From positions 1,265,263-1,329,262 of the forward strand of contig NZ_KQ236743.1 in assembly GCF_001185345.1 (NCBI RefSeq): a DNA stretch of 64,000 bases, given 5' to 3'. The notes beneath the pieces were generated by a model. That model was not told the origin of the DNA. It ran no database searches and saw only the letters and a list, made by a program, of their open reading frames with translations. Shown here piece after piece: positions 9,007 through 18,595 of this stretch. Source of the DNA: Dorea sp. D27. Lineage in GTDB: Bacteria > Bacillota > Clostridia > Lachnospirales > Lachnospiraceae. Position 1 is the stretch's first letter; each line of letters begins with the position of its first letter. A program made the position numbers and the translations under genes.

Positions 9007-9875
9007 GCCTCGACCTCCTTCCTTTTCGTCAGATATACCTGAATTCCGCTGATGCATGCCACAATGATAAACAGCAGGAGCGCCTCCGCCTGTCCAAGGC
9101 CAAACTGGCGGGACGTAAACGCCTTTTCATACACATGCATCGCCGCCATCTCTGTCGTTCCATAAGGCGCTCCTGCAGTCAGTGAAAGGTTGACGTCATA
9201 TACCATGAATGCCCGGGACAATGTGAGGAACAGGCAGATTGTCACGGAAGACATCATAAGCGGCATCACGATACTTTTCATTTTTCTCCATCCTGTAGCA
9301 CCATCTATGCTTGCCGCCTCCATCACGTCCTCGCTCAGTCCCATAAAGCCTGCCACATAGATGAGAATCATATAGCCTGACAGCTGCCAGACTGACACGG
9401 CGACCAGGGCGATAAATGCTTTCGTCGGGTCTGACAGCCAGGAGACGCCGAACAGGTTCCAGCCTGTAGACTCTCCGACGCTGACGAACACCCTGGAAAA
9501 CACAAACTGCCAGATATAACCGAGAACGATACCACCTATGAGATTCGGTGTGAAAAAGCCTGCACGGAAGAAATTCTGCCCCTTGATTCCTCTCGTAAGA
9601 AGGTATGCGATTATAAACGCTATAAGATTGACGAGGATAACAACTGCTATCACATATTTAAACGTGAGCAGCAGTGAGGTCCAGAACTGGGTATCCTTCA
9701 TTACGCCGCCAAAGTTCTTAAGCCCGATAAAATTTTTAACCTTTGCCACTCCGTTCCAGTCCGTCAATGTAAGATATACCCCGTAGATGAATGGTACAAT
9801 TACAACTGCGAAAAAACAAAACATTCCGGGCAATGCAAATATGCAGAAATCTTTTCCTCTTTTATTTGATTTCAT
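9003..9875 (-). CDS. Sugar ABC transporter permease, MalF/MsmF type
   Basis: A 290-residue permease with six predicted membrane helices and the EAA-loop segment MEAASIDGATGWRKMKSIVMP. It belongs to the CUT1 carbohydrate family. It lies 16 bases after the binding-protein gene and overlaps the next permease by four bases. No CUT1 ATPase (MsmK/MalK) is encoded nearby, so the complex presumably uses a shared ATPase encoded elsewhere, as known for several Gram-positive sugar transporters. Confidence 0.93.
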   Translation of the reverse strand: MKSNKRGKDFCIFALPGMFCFFAVVIVPFIYGVYLTLTDWNGVAKVKNFIGLKNFGGVMKDTQFWTSLLLTFKYVIAVVILVNLIAFIIAYLLTRGIKGQNFFRAGFFTPNLIGGIVLGYIWQFVFSRVFVSVGESTGWNLFGVSWLSDPTKAFIALVAVSVWQLSGYMILIYVAGFMGLSEDVMEAASIDGATGWRKMKSIVMPLMMSSVTICLFLTLSRAFMVYDVNLSLTAGAPYGTTEMAAMHVYEKAFTSRQFGLGQAEALLLFIIVACISGIQVYLTKRKEVEA

Positions 9876-9891
9876 GTCGTTTCCCCCTCTT

Positions 9892-11268
9892 TTATTCCTG
9901 TTCTGCCCAGTAATCCTGTACAGCTGCCGTCAGTTCCTCTCTGTCGCTTCTGTCCGCCAGATATTTCTGCATCGCAGCGCCAAGCACTGCCCAATGGTCA
10001 TTCGGCACGATGGCGGATGCATTGAACACCTCGTCTTTGCGCATTTTCTCATATATATCCCTGCTGAGCGGATCCAGCGGCTCATATGGATTATTCTGGA
10101 ACGGAGGAATCAGATTACACGTTTTTACAAGCATCTGCTGTCCTGTCTCTGAATACACGATCCACTTTAAAAAGTCTTTTGCCGCCGCCTGCTGCTTTGC
10201 ATCTGCATATTGCCCGTCCACCATCACCTGCTTTGAAGGGGACGCCTGGATACGGCTGTTGGCAAAATCATTTTCGTCGTTATTCATGTAATACGGGAGG
10301 AACCCATACGGATCATCGCTTTCGGCTCCCGCTTCTGCTATATTCGGCCATGCCCAGTTCCCATTGAACCAGAACGCTGTCTTTCCGTCCGCCAGGTCAA
10401 TTGCCATCTCATCATAATCGGCACCGAGAGGATTGCCTTTTGCAACATTGTATTGTTTCAATATATCAAACATATCAGTGAATTGATCCATGCGGCCATA
10501 TGTTTCCAGGTCAAGTTTCCCGTCCTTGATCTCTTCTATCACCTGCTGCGCTCCTTCTGACGTGCCGTCATACGTCTCATATATATACTGCAGCTGATGC
10601 GCGCCTAACGACCAGTCTTCCTTGGCAAGAGATACCGGCTTTTCCATGCCGGCGTCGACCAGCCTGTCGAGCAGTTTTGCGAACGCTTCCTGCGTCTGGA
10701 TGGATGCCGGGTCGAACGCCTCGCCAAGCGTCTTTTCAATCACTGACTTGTTATAGATGATTCCGCGCCCTTCAATACATAATGGAAGACTGTACACCTT
10801 TCCGTCAATCTCGGTCACATACCCCGGTGCCTCTCCTATCCACGGTTCTCCTGATAAATCCAGTGCCTTCTCCCCGGCGAGTGCCACCACGTCCGTCGTG
10901 TCAAGGATTGCCATAGTCGGCGGATTGCCGGAGTTATACAGGCTTACCACCTTCGTGTATGGTGAATCGCCGTCTGTGACAGGCATGACCTCTACGTGGA
11001 CGCCTGACTTCTTCTCATATTCCGCACCCATCTTATCCAATGCAACCTGAATCTCCGCCTTGGAATTCAACAGTGTAATCTCTGTTCCCTCAAGGGAAGA
11101 GTCGTATGGATATGTATCCACCGATGTGTCAATGGGCTCTTCTTTTTTTGCCTCATTCGGATCATCCGGATCGCTTGCAAACCCGAACCTGCATCCGGTA
11201 AGCATCGACGCCGACAGTACCCCGGCGAGTCCAAGCACGATGAATCTCGCCGCTGCTTTCTTTCTCAT
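9892..11268 (-). CDS. Sugar ABC transporter solute-binding lipoprotein
   Basis: A 458-residue family-1 extracellular solute-binding protein. The N-terminus is a lipoprotein signal peptide: basic MRKKAAAR, a hydrophobic stretch, and the lipobox LTGC with lipidated C26. The mature part has the typical binding-protein pattern, including NGNWAWPNIAEAG. It delivers oligosaccharide to the two downstream permeases. It is preceded by the oligo-1,6-glucosidase-like gene and controlled by the LacI operators at about 13 kb. Confidence 0.93.
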   Translation of the reverse strand: MRKKAAARFIVLGLAGVLSASMLTGCRFGFASDPDDPNEAKKEEPIDTSVDTYPYDSSLEGTEITLLNSKAEIQVALDKMGAEYEKKSGVHVEVMPVTDGDSPYTKVVSLYNSGNPPTMAILDTTDVVALAGEKALDLSGEPWIGEAPGYVTEIDGKVYSLPLCIEGRGIIYNKSVIEKTLGEAFDPASIQTQEAFAKLLDRLVDAGMEKPVSLAKEDWSLGAHQLQYIYETYDGTSEGAQQVIEEIKDGKLDLETYGRMDQFTDMFDILKQYNVAKGNPLGADYDEMAIDLADGKTAFWFNGNWAWPNIAEAGAESDDPYGFLPYYMNNDENDFANSRIQASPSKQVMVDGQYADAKQQAAAKDFLKWIVYSETGQQMLVKTCNLIPPFQNNPYEPLDPLSRDIYEKMRKDEVFNASAIVPNDHWAVLGAAMQKYLADRSDREELTAAVQDYWAEQE

Positions 11269-11315
11269 TCTTCATTCCTCCTTGTTTTTCTGCAATCTAT
11301 TGCCCATAAAGGGGC

Positions 11316-12977
11316 TTATATCAACACAACCCGCGCCTCATATGGCAGGAGCACGCCTGGTTCATGAGCTTCATAGTTTGATATCAGCTCTGTACCACGG
11401 TCAGCCATCCCCTCAAATATTGTACATTGCTGAATCTTTTCACTAAAATTGCACGCCGCCACAAGCTTTTCCCCTTTGAGCGTCCTCTCATATGCGTATA
11501 GATTATCGTCATCTTCCAGCAGAGGGACAAAGGTTCCATACACGATAATGTCATGTTTCTTCCTCAGCGCAATCAGCTTTTTGTAATAGTGAAATATACT
11601 GTCAGCGTCTTCCATTTCCTTTTTTGCATTCACTGTCACATAATTTGGATTCAGTTCTATCCATGGAATCCCTTCTGTAAACCCGCCGTTTCTGCTGCCG
11701 TCCCACTGCATCGGCGTTCTTGCATTGTCACGGCTCACCGCCTTCAGACACCTGAGCATCTCTTCCCCGCTCATGACACGGGCCTTCGTATAGTCTTCAT
11801 ACGCATGGATACTTTCAATGTCCCTATACTGCTCTAGCTTGTCAAAGTAAGCATTCGTCATGCCAAGCTCTTCTCCCTGGTAGATATACGGGGTGCCTTT
11901 CATCATATGCAGACAGGTGGCCAGCATTTTAGCCGAGATTACTCTGTATTCATCGGAATCATTGCCGAATCTTGACACGGCCCTTGGCTGGTCATGGTTG
12001 TTCCAGTACAGGCTGTTCCACGCTTTCCCCTCAAGCTCCGTCTGCCATTTGTTCAAAACCGCCCTGAGCTTTGGCATCTCTGCACGCTTATCTGTCCATT
12101 TCCCATGCTCTCCCGCCGCCACGTCCATATGCTCAAATTGAAATACCATGCCAAGCTCTGTTCCCCTGGAATCCGCATATCTTTTGGCTTCATCAACCGT
12201 AACGCCTGCCGCTTCTCCTACTGTCAGAAGATCGTATCTGGACAATACCTCCCGGTTCATTTCCTGGAGGTATGCATGGACCTTAGGCCCATTGCACACA
12301 TAAGGCTGCAAGTCTGCATAGCGTCCATCCTCAACCGTACCGTCCGGGTATGCCGGGTCTTTCGAAATCATACTGATTACATCCATCCGGAAACCATCGA
12401 TTCCCTTGTCGCACCACCAACTCATCATCTCGTACACTTCTTTTCTGACTCTTTCATTCTCCCAGTTCAGATCCGGCTGCTTTTTCGAAAAGCAGTGCAG
12501 GTAATACATGTTGCTGTCCTTGTCGTATTCCCAGGCTGAACCGCCGAAGGAGGCCCCCCAGTTGTTTGGCTCCCCGCCGTCCTTCGGCTCTTTCCATATG
12601 TAGTAATCCCGGTACGGATTATCGATTGACTTTCTGCTCTCCACAAACCAGCGATGCTCATCTGATGTGTGGTTGACGACAAGGTCCATGACAATCCTGA
12701 TGCCTCTGCGATGTGCTTCCGCAAGCAGCCGGTCAAAATCTTCCATGGTTCCAAAATCCTTCATAATGCTCTGATAATCAGAAATATCATACCCGTTATC
12801 CTCATTTGGAGACTGGTATACCGGAGACAGCCATATCACATCAATACCGAGTTCATCCAGATAATCCAGATGCTCTGTGATTCCATTCAAGTCTCCCACG
12901 CCATCGCCGTTACTGTCCGCAAAGCTTCGTGGATAAATCTGATAGATTACAGCTTCTTTCCACCATTTCTTTTCCAT
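11316..12977 (-). CDS. GH13 subfamily 31 alpha-glucosidase, oligo-1,6-glucosidase-like
   Basis: A 553-residue cytoplasmic enzyme starting MEKKWWKEAVIYQIYPRSF, the GH13_31 hallmark. Catalytic residues: D199 in GFRMDVI, E255 in LTVGEAAG, D329 in NNHDQPR. A valine follows the nucleophile (DVI), which in this subfamily is associated with preference for alpha-1,6 over alpha-1,4 links. It would cleave isomaltose-type oligosaccharides and may also act on sucrose. It is the first gene of the operon, beginning about 17 bases from the LacI operator. Confidence 0.92.
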   Translation of the reverse strand: MEKKWWKEAVIYQIYPRSFADSNGDGVGDLNGITEHLDYLDELGIDVIWLSPVYQSPNEDNGYDISDYQSIMKDFGTMEDFDRLLAEAHRRGIRIVMDLVVNHTSDEHRWFVESRKSIDNPYRDYYIWKEPKDGGEPNNWGASFGGSAWEYDKDSNMYYLHCFSKKQPDLNWENERVRKEVYEMMSWWCDKGIDGFRMDVISMISKDPAYPDGTVEDGRYADLQPYVCNGPKVHAYLQEMNREVLSRYDLLTVGEAAGVTVDEAKRYADSRGTELGMVFQFEHMDVAAGEHGKWTDKRAEMPKLRAVLNKWQTELEGKAWNSLYWNNHDQPRAVSRFGNDSDEYRVISAKMLATCLHMMKGTPYIYQGEELGMTNAYFDKLEQYRDIESIHAYEDYTKARVMSGEEMLRCLKAVSRDNARTPMQWDGSRNGGFTEGIPWIELNPNYVTVNAKKEMEDADSIFHYYKKLIALRKKHDIIVYGTFVPLLEDDDNLYAYERTLKGEKLVAACNFSEKIQQCTIFEGMADRGTELISNYEAHEPGVLLPYEARVVLI

Positions 12978-12993
12978 GTTTAATTCCCTCCAT

Positions 12994-13022
12994 GAGTAAC
13001 CGGTAAAGTAACCGGTTACTTT
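12994..13022. promoter_or_regulatory. LacI-family operator pair next to the oligosaccharide operon
   Basis: A perfect 18-bp palindrome AAAGTAACCGGTTACTTT lies at 13005-13022, and an adjoining partial copy GAGTAACCGGTAAAG at 12994-13008. The central CG and the dyad are typical of LacI/GalR operators. It lies just downstream of the operon promoter (-10 at 13032-13037), where a bound repressor would block transcription. Confidence 0.85.
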
Positions 13023-13031
13023 TATGGTTTT

Positions 13032-13060
13032 ATCATATCACCCGAAGATAGAAACGTCAA
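13032..13060 (-). promoter_or_regulatory. Promoter of the oligosaccharide operon
   Basis: On the minus strand TTGACG (13060-13055) and TATGAT (13037-13032) are separated by 17 bases. The start would fall at or beside the operator palindrome at 13005-13022. Confidence 0.8.
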
Positions 13061-13120
13061 TTATAAAATAGATTTTCGTGTATCTCACCTATTTCGGGCT
13101 GTGAATTTATACACTTTCAA

Positions 13121-13146
13121 CAAAACCGGTTACTTAACCGTTTACT
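13121..13146. promoter_or_regulatory. Second LacI-family operator pair, at the regulator's own promoter
   Basis: AAACCGGTTACTT (13123-13135) is followed directly by TAACCGTTTAC. Both match the ACCGGT core of the site at 13005-13022. The pair ends three bases before the -35 box of the lacI-type gene, suggesting autoregulation and possible looping between the two operator regions about 120 bases apart. Confidence 0.75.
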
Positions 13147-13148
13147 TA

Positions 13149-13177
13149 TTGCTTCTAAATCTTTTTTTTGTTATACT
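13149..13177 (+). promoter_or_regulatory. Promoter of the LacI-family regulator gene
   Basis: TTGCTT (13149-13154) and TATACT (13172-13177) are 17 bases apart; transcription would start near 13184, about 45 bases before the start codon. Confidence 0.75.
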
Positions 13178-13228
13178 GGCTCTAGAACATTATAAAAAGC
13201 AAGTTTATACAGGCAGAAAGAGGCACAT

Positions 13229-14278
13229 ATGGCAAAGAAAAAAAACATAACATTCAATGACATCGCAAAATATACAAATTTTTCTAAAACAACCATATCC
13301 AGATACTTTAACAATCCGGATTCACTTACACTTGAGAACCAGAAAATCATTTCTGACGCTCTCATAGCTCTTGACTATAAGGAAAACAAGGTGGCGCGGA
13401 TCCTCGCCAACGGGAAAACAGAATTTATCGGCATAATCGTGCCGAATATTTACCTGAATTACTACTCAGAGATGCTCAGCCAGATTCTGCTGACCTATGA
13501 AGAATTTGGATATAAATTCCTCGTATTCGCCGGAAATGAAAATGAAGAGATTGAACGCCGGTATATCCAGGAGCTTCTCGCCTATAAGATAGAAGGCATG
13601 ATAATACTAAGCCATACGATACCTTCCCACGAACTTGCGTCATATCAAGTCCCCATTGTCACGATTGAGCGGGAGGACAGATATGTATGCAGCGTTAATA
13701 CCGATAACTATATGGGTGCGACCCAGGCTGCAAGCCTGCTTGCCCGGCACGATTGTGACGTCCTGCTGCATATCAATTCTCATGTCCCGGAGAACTGGCC
13801 TGATTATGAACGCATCAAAGGATTCCAGGACTTCTGCCTGGAGCATGATATCCAAAATGAGATCATCTATACTGAATTGGGTACTTCTTTTGAGAGATGT
13901 TCACAGAACCTTACGTCTGTGTTTGAACGGATTGAAGAAAACTATGGCGGCCAGAAGAAAGGGATCTTTGTATCCGGCGATACTTATGCCAATCTTTTTC
14001 TGAACCTGATTGTAAGAAAGTATGGTTTTCTGCCGGATGACTACCGCATAATCGGTTTTGACAACTCTCCCATCTCCCGTGAAGCCATTATTCCAATCAG
14101 CACGATCGGACAGCAGATCGACCAGCTGGCACATGAAGCGGTCAGCCTGCTCGTAGAACTGATGAACGAACGGAAGAAGCGCAAACCTGCACCGTTTGCG
14201 CAGCCAATACACAAGGTCGTCACACCGGTCCTGATCCGGCGTGAGACAACGGAGAAAGAACCGGCGATGGGCGCATAG
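13229..14278 (+). CDS. LacI-family transcriptional repressor of the oligosaccharide operon
   Basis: A 349-residue LacI/GalR protein. The N-terminal helix-turn-helix reads ITFNDIAKYTNFSKTTISRYFNN, followed by the hinge segment and a periplasmic-binding-protein-like effector domain (about 60-335). It is transcribed divergently from the operon it presumably represses, with matching palindromic operators in between. The hinge-DNA contact region (NKVARILANGKTEFIGIIVPN) is conserved. The effector is not identifiable from sequence; an alpha-galactoside, sucrose or a derived monosaccharide is likely from context. Confidence 0.93.
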   Translation: MAKKKNITFNDIAKYTNFSKTTISRYFNNPDSLTLENQKIISDALIALDYKENKVARILANGKTEFIGIIVPNIYLNYYSEMLSQILLTYEEFGYKFLVFAGNENEEIERRYIQELLAYKIEGMIILSHTIPSHELASYQVPIVTIEREDRYVCSVNTDNYMGATQAASLLARHDCDVLLHINSHVPENWPDYERIKGFQDFCLEHDIQNEIIYTELGTSFERCSQNLTSVFERIEENYGGQKKGIFVSGDTYANLFLNLIVRKYGFLPDDYRIIGFDNSPISREAIIPISTIGQQIDQLAHEAVSLLVELMNERKKRKPAPFAQPIHKVVTPVLIRRETTEKEPAMGA

Positions 14279-14307
14279 CTTACACAAGCGCGCCCACCTC
14301 CGGCTTC

Positions 14308-16548
14308 TTATCCTCTGTTCTTCACTCCCTGCGTATCTCTCCTACCCGGCTTCAGCCTGTTAAGCGTCACTTCTTTTTCCCTGAATACCACTTTTGCCTC
14401 TGTTCCTTCTTCAAAGAGATAGGCATGTTCCACTTCGTCGTTCCTCTGCAGCTTGATTCCCCTGACACCGACGGCTCCCTTTTTCTTCTCAGATACTTCC
14501 GCTGCAGGAAACCGCAGGAAGTAGCCGTCCTTCGTCTGCAGGACGATATTCTGACTGTCATTTATCACCTGCACGCTTACGAGCTCATCCCCGTCCTGGA
14601 GCTTCGTGGCCGCTATCGTGCGCTTGGCGACCTGGAATTCCATACCGTCCACCTTCTTGACCATACCGGCCTTTGTCACGAACAGCAGCTTTGCAATCTG
14701 CATCTGCTGTGCGTCACACAGATAGACTATCGTTTCCTGGGTACTGTCATAGTTGCTCACATTGTCGATCGGCTGGCCTTTGTCCCGGAATTTGCCGTGA
14801 GGCAGGTCCAGCACTTTTAACTGGTGCATCCTCCCGGTATTGGTAAAGAGACAGATCTTCCCTGTATTCATGCAGGAAAGCACATACCGGTTCTCAGTAT
14901 CGGCTGCTTCCTTGTTCCGCTCATATACCGCATTGTCCACTGTCTTTGCATAGCCAAAGCGGTCCATAAGGAACACGACCTCCTGTTCTTCTATCTTATT
15001 CTCTTCAAATACTGCTGCCGCGGCATTTTCCACCGCGGTGCGCCGGGGGCGTCCATATTCCTTTTTAATCCTGTCCAGATCCTCCATGATAACTTCTGAC
15101 ATGGAATCATAGTTATTCAGAATATCTTCGTATGAGGCAATATTCTTAAGCGTCTCTTCATGTTCTCTTTGAAGCGCTTCTATCTCCAAGCCAATCAGCT
15201 TATATAACCGCATCTCCAGTATCGCGGACGCCTGTCGTTCGGTAAAACGGAGCATGGCTGCCATCTTCCTGGAGATGGACGTCTTGAATCTGATGTTCTC
15301 TGTCACGCCCTTCGTAAGACATGCTTTCGCGTCCTTGACCGACTGGCTGCCGCGCAGTATCTCTATGATGAGGTCGATGACGTCACACGCTTTGATAAGC
15401 CCTTCCTGTATCTCTTTCCTGTCGAGCTCTTTAACGAGCAGGTTCTTATACTTGCGGGTAGCCAGCTCGAACTGGAAGTCCACGTGATGTTCGATGATCT
15501 GCTTAAGCCCCATCGTCTCCGGCCTGCCTCCGGCTACTGCCAGCATATTGACGCCAAACGTGTCTTCCAGACGTGTCTTCTTGTAGAGCATATTCGTGAG
15601 ATTCTCTACATCCGCGCCCTTTTTCAGCTCGATGACGATACGTATGCCTTCTTTGGAAGACTGGTTCGAGATATCAACGATGTCATTCGTCTTCTTCGAC
15701 TCCACAAGAGCGCACACGTCATTGAGGAACTTGCCGATTCCGGCCCCAATCATCGTATAAGGAATCTCCGTCACCACAAGCCGCTTCTTGCCGCCCTTCA
15801 TATCCTCTGTTTCAACTTTACCCCGGACTTTGATCTTGCCCGCCCCGCTCTCGTAGATGTCCGGCAGTTCGTCCTTATTGACCACGATTCCTCCGGTCGG
15901 GAAATCCGGCCCCTTTATATATCTCATCAGCTGCTTTGTGCTGATTTCATCATTTTTCATGTATGCCTTTACAGCATCAACCACTTCTCCAAGGTTATGG
16001 GTCGGAATGCTTGTAGCCATGCCTACCGCAATCCCCTCCGCCCCATTGATGAGCAGGTTGGGGACACGCACAGGCAGCACTTCGGGTTCCTTTTCCGTCT
16101 CGTCAAAGTTTGGGACAAAATCTACGATATCCTTATCAAGATCCGCCAGATATGCATCCTGCGTAAGCTTGGCCAAACGTGCCTCCGTATACCTCATGGC
16201 GGCCGCGCCGTCTCCCTCGATCGATCCGAAGTTCCCATGGCCGTCTACAAGAATCATGCCTTTCTTAAACTCCTGCGCCATGACTACAAGCGCATCGTAA
16301 ATCGAGCTGTCGCCGTGGGGATGGTATTTACCCATCGTGTCGCCCACGATACGGGCACATTTCCGGTATGGCCTGTCATAGCGGATACCGAGCTCGTGCA
16401 TATCGTAGAGCGTCCGCCTCTGTACCGGCTTCAGCCCGTCCCTCACATCTGGCAGAGCTCTGGCCACGATGACGCTCATCGCATAATCGATATATGATTT
16501 CTTCATCAGATCCGAATATTCGGTTCTTATGATTTGTGAATCCTGCAT
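14308..16548 (-). CDS. parC: DNA topoisomerase IV subunit A (ParC/GyrA family)
   Basis: A 746-residue type IIA topoisomerase A subunit that cuts and rejoins DNA. The active-site tyrosine is Y120 in AAMRYTEARL. The quinolone-determining region reads KYHPHGDSSIYDAL with S81 and D85 in the usual wild-type positions. The C-terminal domain has the beta-pinwheel repeats but no GyrA-box (QRRGGKG-type) motif, which argues for topoisomerase IV rather than gyrase. It starts 14 bases after the parE-type gene. The pair looks like the second type IIA enzyme of the cell; a gyrA/gyrB pair elsewhere would confirm the ParC label. Confidence 0.85.
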   Translation of the reverse strand: MQDSQIIRTEYSDLMKKSYIDYAMSVIVARALPDVRDGLKPVQRRTLYDMHELGIRYDRPYRKCARIVGDTMGKYHPHGDSSIYDALVVMAQEFKKGMILVDGHGNFGSIEGDGAAAMRYTEARLAKLTQDAYLADLDKDIVDFVPNFDETEKEPEVLPVRVPNLLINGAEGIAVGMATSIPTHNLGEVVDAVKAYMKNDEISTKQLMRYIKGPDFPTGGIVVNKDELPDIYESGAGKIKVRGKVETEDMKGGKKRLVVTEIPYTMIGAGIGKFLNDVCALVESKKTNDIVDISNQSSKEGIRIVIELKKGADVENLTNMLYKKTRLEDTFGVNMLAVAGGRPETMGLKQIIEHHVDFQFELATRKYKNLLVKELDRKEIQEGLIKACDVIDLIIEILRGSQSVKDAKACLTKGVTENIRFKTSISRKMAAMLRFTERQASAILEMRLYKLIGLEIEALQREHEETLKNIASYEDILNNYDSMSEVIMEDLDRIKKEYGRPRRTAVENAAAAVFEENKIEEQEVVFLMDRFGYAKTVDNAVYERNKEAADTENRYVLSCMNTGKICLFTNTGRMHQLKVLDLPHGKFRDKGQPIDNVSNYDSTQETIVYLCDAQQMQIAKLLFVTKAGMVKKVDGMEFQVAKRTIAATKLQDGDELVSVQVINDSQNIVLQTKDGYFLRFPAAEVSEKKKGAVGVRGIKLQRNDEVEHAYLFEEGTEAKVVFREKEVTLNRLKPGRRDTQGVKNRG

Positions 16549-16562
16549 TTTATCTTCTCCTC

Positions 16563-18485
16563 TTATATATCCAGTTCTGCCTCGGTGGCATTTTCATAGA
16601 TAAATGTCCTTCTAGGAGGAACCTCTGTCCCCATGAGCATCTCGGTTACGCCGGACGCCATCCTGGCATCTTCAATCTCTATGCGCTTCAAAAGCCGCGT
16701 CTCGGGATTCAGCGTCGTCTCCCAGAGCTGCTGGGCATCCATCTCGCCAAGGCCTTTATAACGCTGCAGCGTAAACGGGCCGTCGTGTGACCTGCGGTAG
16801 CGCTCCAATGCCTTGTCATCGTACAGGTACTCTTCTTCCCCCTTCTTCGGTATGGCTTTGTAGAGCGGAGGCATGGCCACATATACATGGCCTTCATAGA
16901 TCAGTTCCGGCATGAACCGGTAGAACAACGTCAGAAGAAGCGTAGAGATATGGGCCCCGTCCACGTCGGCATCTGCCATGATGATAATCTTATCATAGCG
17001 CAGGCCGCTGATATCGAAATCATTGCCATATCCTTCTGAAAATCCGCAGCCGAATGCATTGATCATCGTCTTGATCTCCGCATTGGCAAGTATCTTGTCT
17101 ATGCTTGCTTTCTCCACATTGAGAATCTTTCCGCGGATTGGGAGTATGGCCTGGAACATCCGGTCCCGCGCCGTCTTTGCAGAACCTCCGGCAGAGTCTC
17201 CCTCCACGATGAAGATCTCGCACTGCGCGGCATCCCGGCTCTCGCAGTTGGCAAGCTTACCATTGCTGTCAAAGGAATATTTCTGCTTGGTCAGAAGGTT
17301 CGTCCTGGCCTTCTCTTCTGTCTTACGGATCTTGGCTGCCTTCTCCGCACATGAGATGACTTTCTTAAGGTTGTCCAGATTCCGGTCAAAGTATCTTGTT
17401 ATCTCATCGTTCGTCACTTTACTGACCGCTTTGGCGGCATCAGGGTTGTCCAGCTTCGTCTTCGTCTGACCCTCAAACCTCGGATCCGGGTGCTTGATGG
17501 AGACGATAGCCGTCATACCGTTACGTATATCTGCACCGGTAAAATTGGCATCCTTCTCCTTCAGTATACCGAGCTCCCTCGCATACTGGTTCATGACAGT
17601 CGTAAATGTCGTCTTAAATCCGGTCAGGTGGGTGCCGCCCTCGGCATTGTAAATATTGTTGCAGAACCCGAGCACGTTTTCATGGAACTCATTGACATAC
17701 TGGAAAGCGGCTTCCACCTCGATGCCGTCAGCGGTCCCTTTAAAATACACCGGCTCGTGGATGGCTTCGTTTTTCTGGTTCAGCTCTTTGATAAAACCAA
17801 GGATGCCGTCAGGCTCATGATACACGATATGCTCGGGAGCCTCTCCCCGCAAGTCATCAAAAATAATCGTAAGCGCCGGGTTCAGATAAGCGGTCTCATG
17901 CATCCGGCTCTTTACTTCCTCCGCGCGGAACCTCGTCTTTTCAAATATGGTATCATCCGGTAGGAAATTCACCTTCGTGCCGGTCTTCTTCGTCTTTCCG
18001 ATGGTCGGTAGAAGGCCGTCCTCCAGCTCTATGACAGGCTTGCCCCGCTCGTAACGGTCATGATGGATATATCCTTCCCTGCTTATCTGCACATCCATAT
18101 AAGCAGAGAGGGCGTTTACGACAGAAGAGCCCACACCATGCAGCCCCCCGCTCGTTTTGTACGATGCATCGTCAAACTTGCCTCCTGCATGAAGTGTGGT
18201 ATATACGATACGTTCTGCCGATACGCCTTTCGCATGAAGCCCTACCGGAACGCCACGGCCGTTGTCAGATACGGTTGCAGAGCCGTCTTTTTCCAGCGTC
18301 ACACGTATTTCATCACAGCAGCCCGCCAGATGTTCATCTACCGCATTGTCTACGATCTCGTAGATCAGGTGGTTCAGACCTTTTGTGGAAACACTTCCGA
18401 TATACATGCCTGGCCTTTTCCGGACCGCCTCGAGCCCTTCCAATATAGAAATACTGTCAGCGTCATATGTATTTTTCTTTGTCAT
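16563..18485 (-). CDS. parE: DNA topoisomerase IV subunit B (ParE/GyrB family)
   Basis: A 640-residue ATPase subunit. The GHKL ATP-binding motifs are EIVDNAVDEHLAG, VSDNGRGVPVG and GGLHGVGSSVVNAL. The TOPRIM domain carries FIVEGDSAGGSA and ADADVDGAHI. Length and arrangement fit ParE/GyrB of Firmicutes. It is the first gene of a parE-parC pair, which together decatenate daughter chromosomes. ParE is chosen over GyrB because its partner lacks a GyrA box. Confidence 0.87.
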   Translation of the reverse strand: MTKKNTYDADSISILEGLEAVRKRPGMYIGSVSTKGLNHLIYEIVDNAVDEHLAGCCDEIRVTLEKDGSATVSDNGRGVPVGLHAKGVSAERIVYTTLHAGGKFDDASYKTSGGLHGVGSSVVNALSAYMDVQISREGYIHHDRYERGKPVIELEDGLLPTIGKTKKTGTKVNFLPDDTIFEKTRFRAEEVKSRMHETAYLNPALTIIFDDLRGEAPEHIVYHEPDGILGFIKELNQKNEAIHEPVYFKGTADGIEVEAAFQYVNEFHENVLGFCNNIYNAEGGTHLTGFKTTFTTVMNQYARELGILKEKDANFTGADIRNGMTAIVSIKHPDPRFEGQTKTKLDNPDAAKAVSKVTNDEITRYFDRNLDNLKKVISCAEKAAKIRKTEEKARTNLLTKQKYSFDSNGKLANCESRDAAQCEIFIVEGDSAGGSAKTARDRMFQAILPIRGKILNVEKASIDKILANAEIKTMINAFGCGFSEGYGNDFDISGLRYDKIIIMADADVDGAHISTLLLTLFYRFMPELIYEGHVYVAMPPLYKAIPKKGEEEYLYDDKALERYRRSHDGPFTLQRYKGLGEMDAQQLWETTLNPETRLLKRIEIEDARMASGVTEMLMGTEVPPRRTFIYENATEAELDI

Positions 18486-18556
18486 TCCTTCTGGTTCCTT
18501 TCATGTGTATCTTCATCAATTTCCGCCTTCAAAACGGCAGAAAATTCCATGCTTTC

Positions 18557-18584
18557 ATTATAGTAGCACAAAATATAGGGTTAA
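18557..18584 (-). promoter_or_regulatory. Predicted promoter of parE-parC
   Basis: Minus-strand TTAACC (18584-18579) and TATAAT (18562-18557) are 16 bases apart, leaving a leader of about 65 bases before parE. Confidence 0.6.
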
Positions 18585-18595
18585 TCAAACACATT

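Noticed and set aside
15484..16497. A 337-codon open frame on the plus strand opposite parC
   Set aside because: It is fully antisense to a conserved topoisomerase gene, rich in His, Arg and Leu as usual for such mirror frames, has no ribosome binding site and no recognisable domain.
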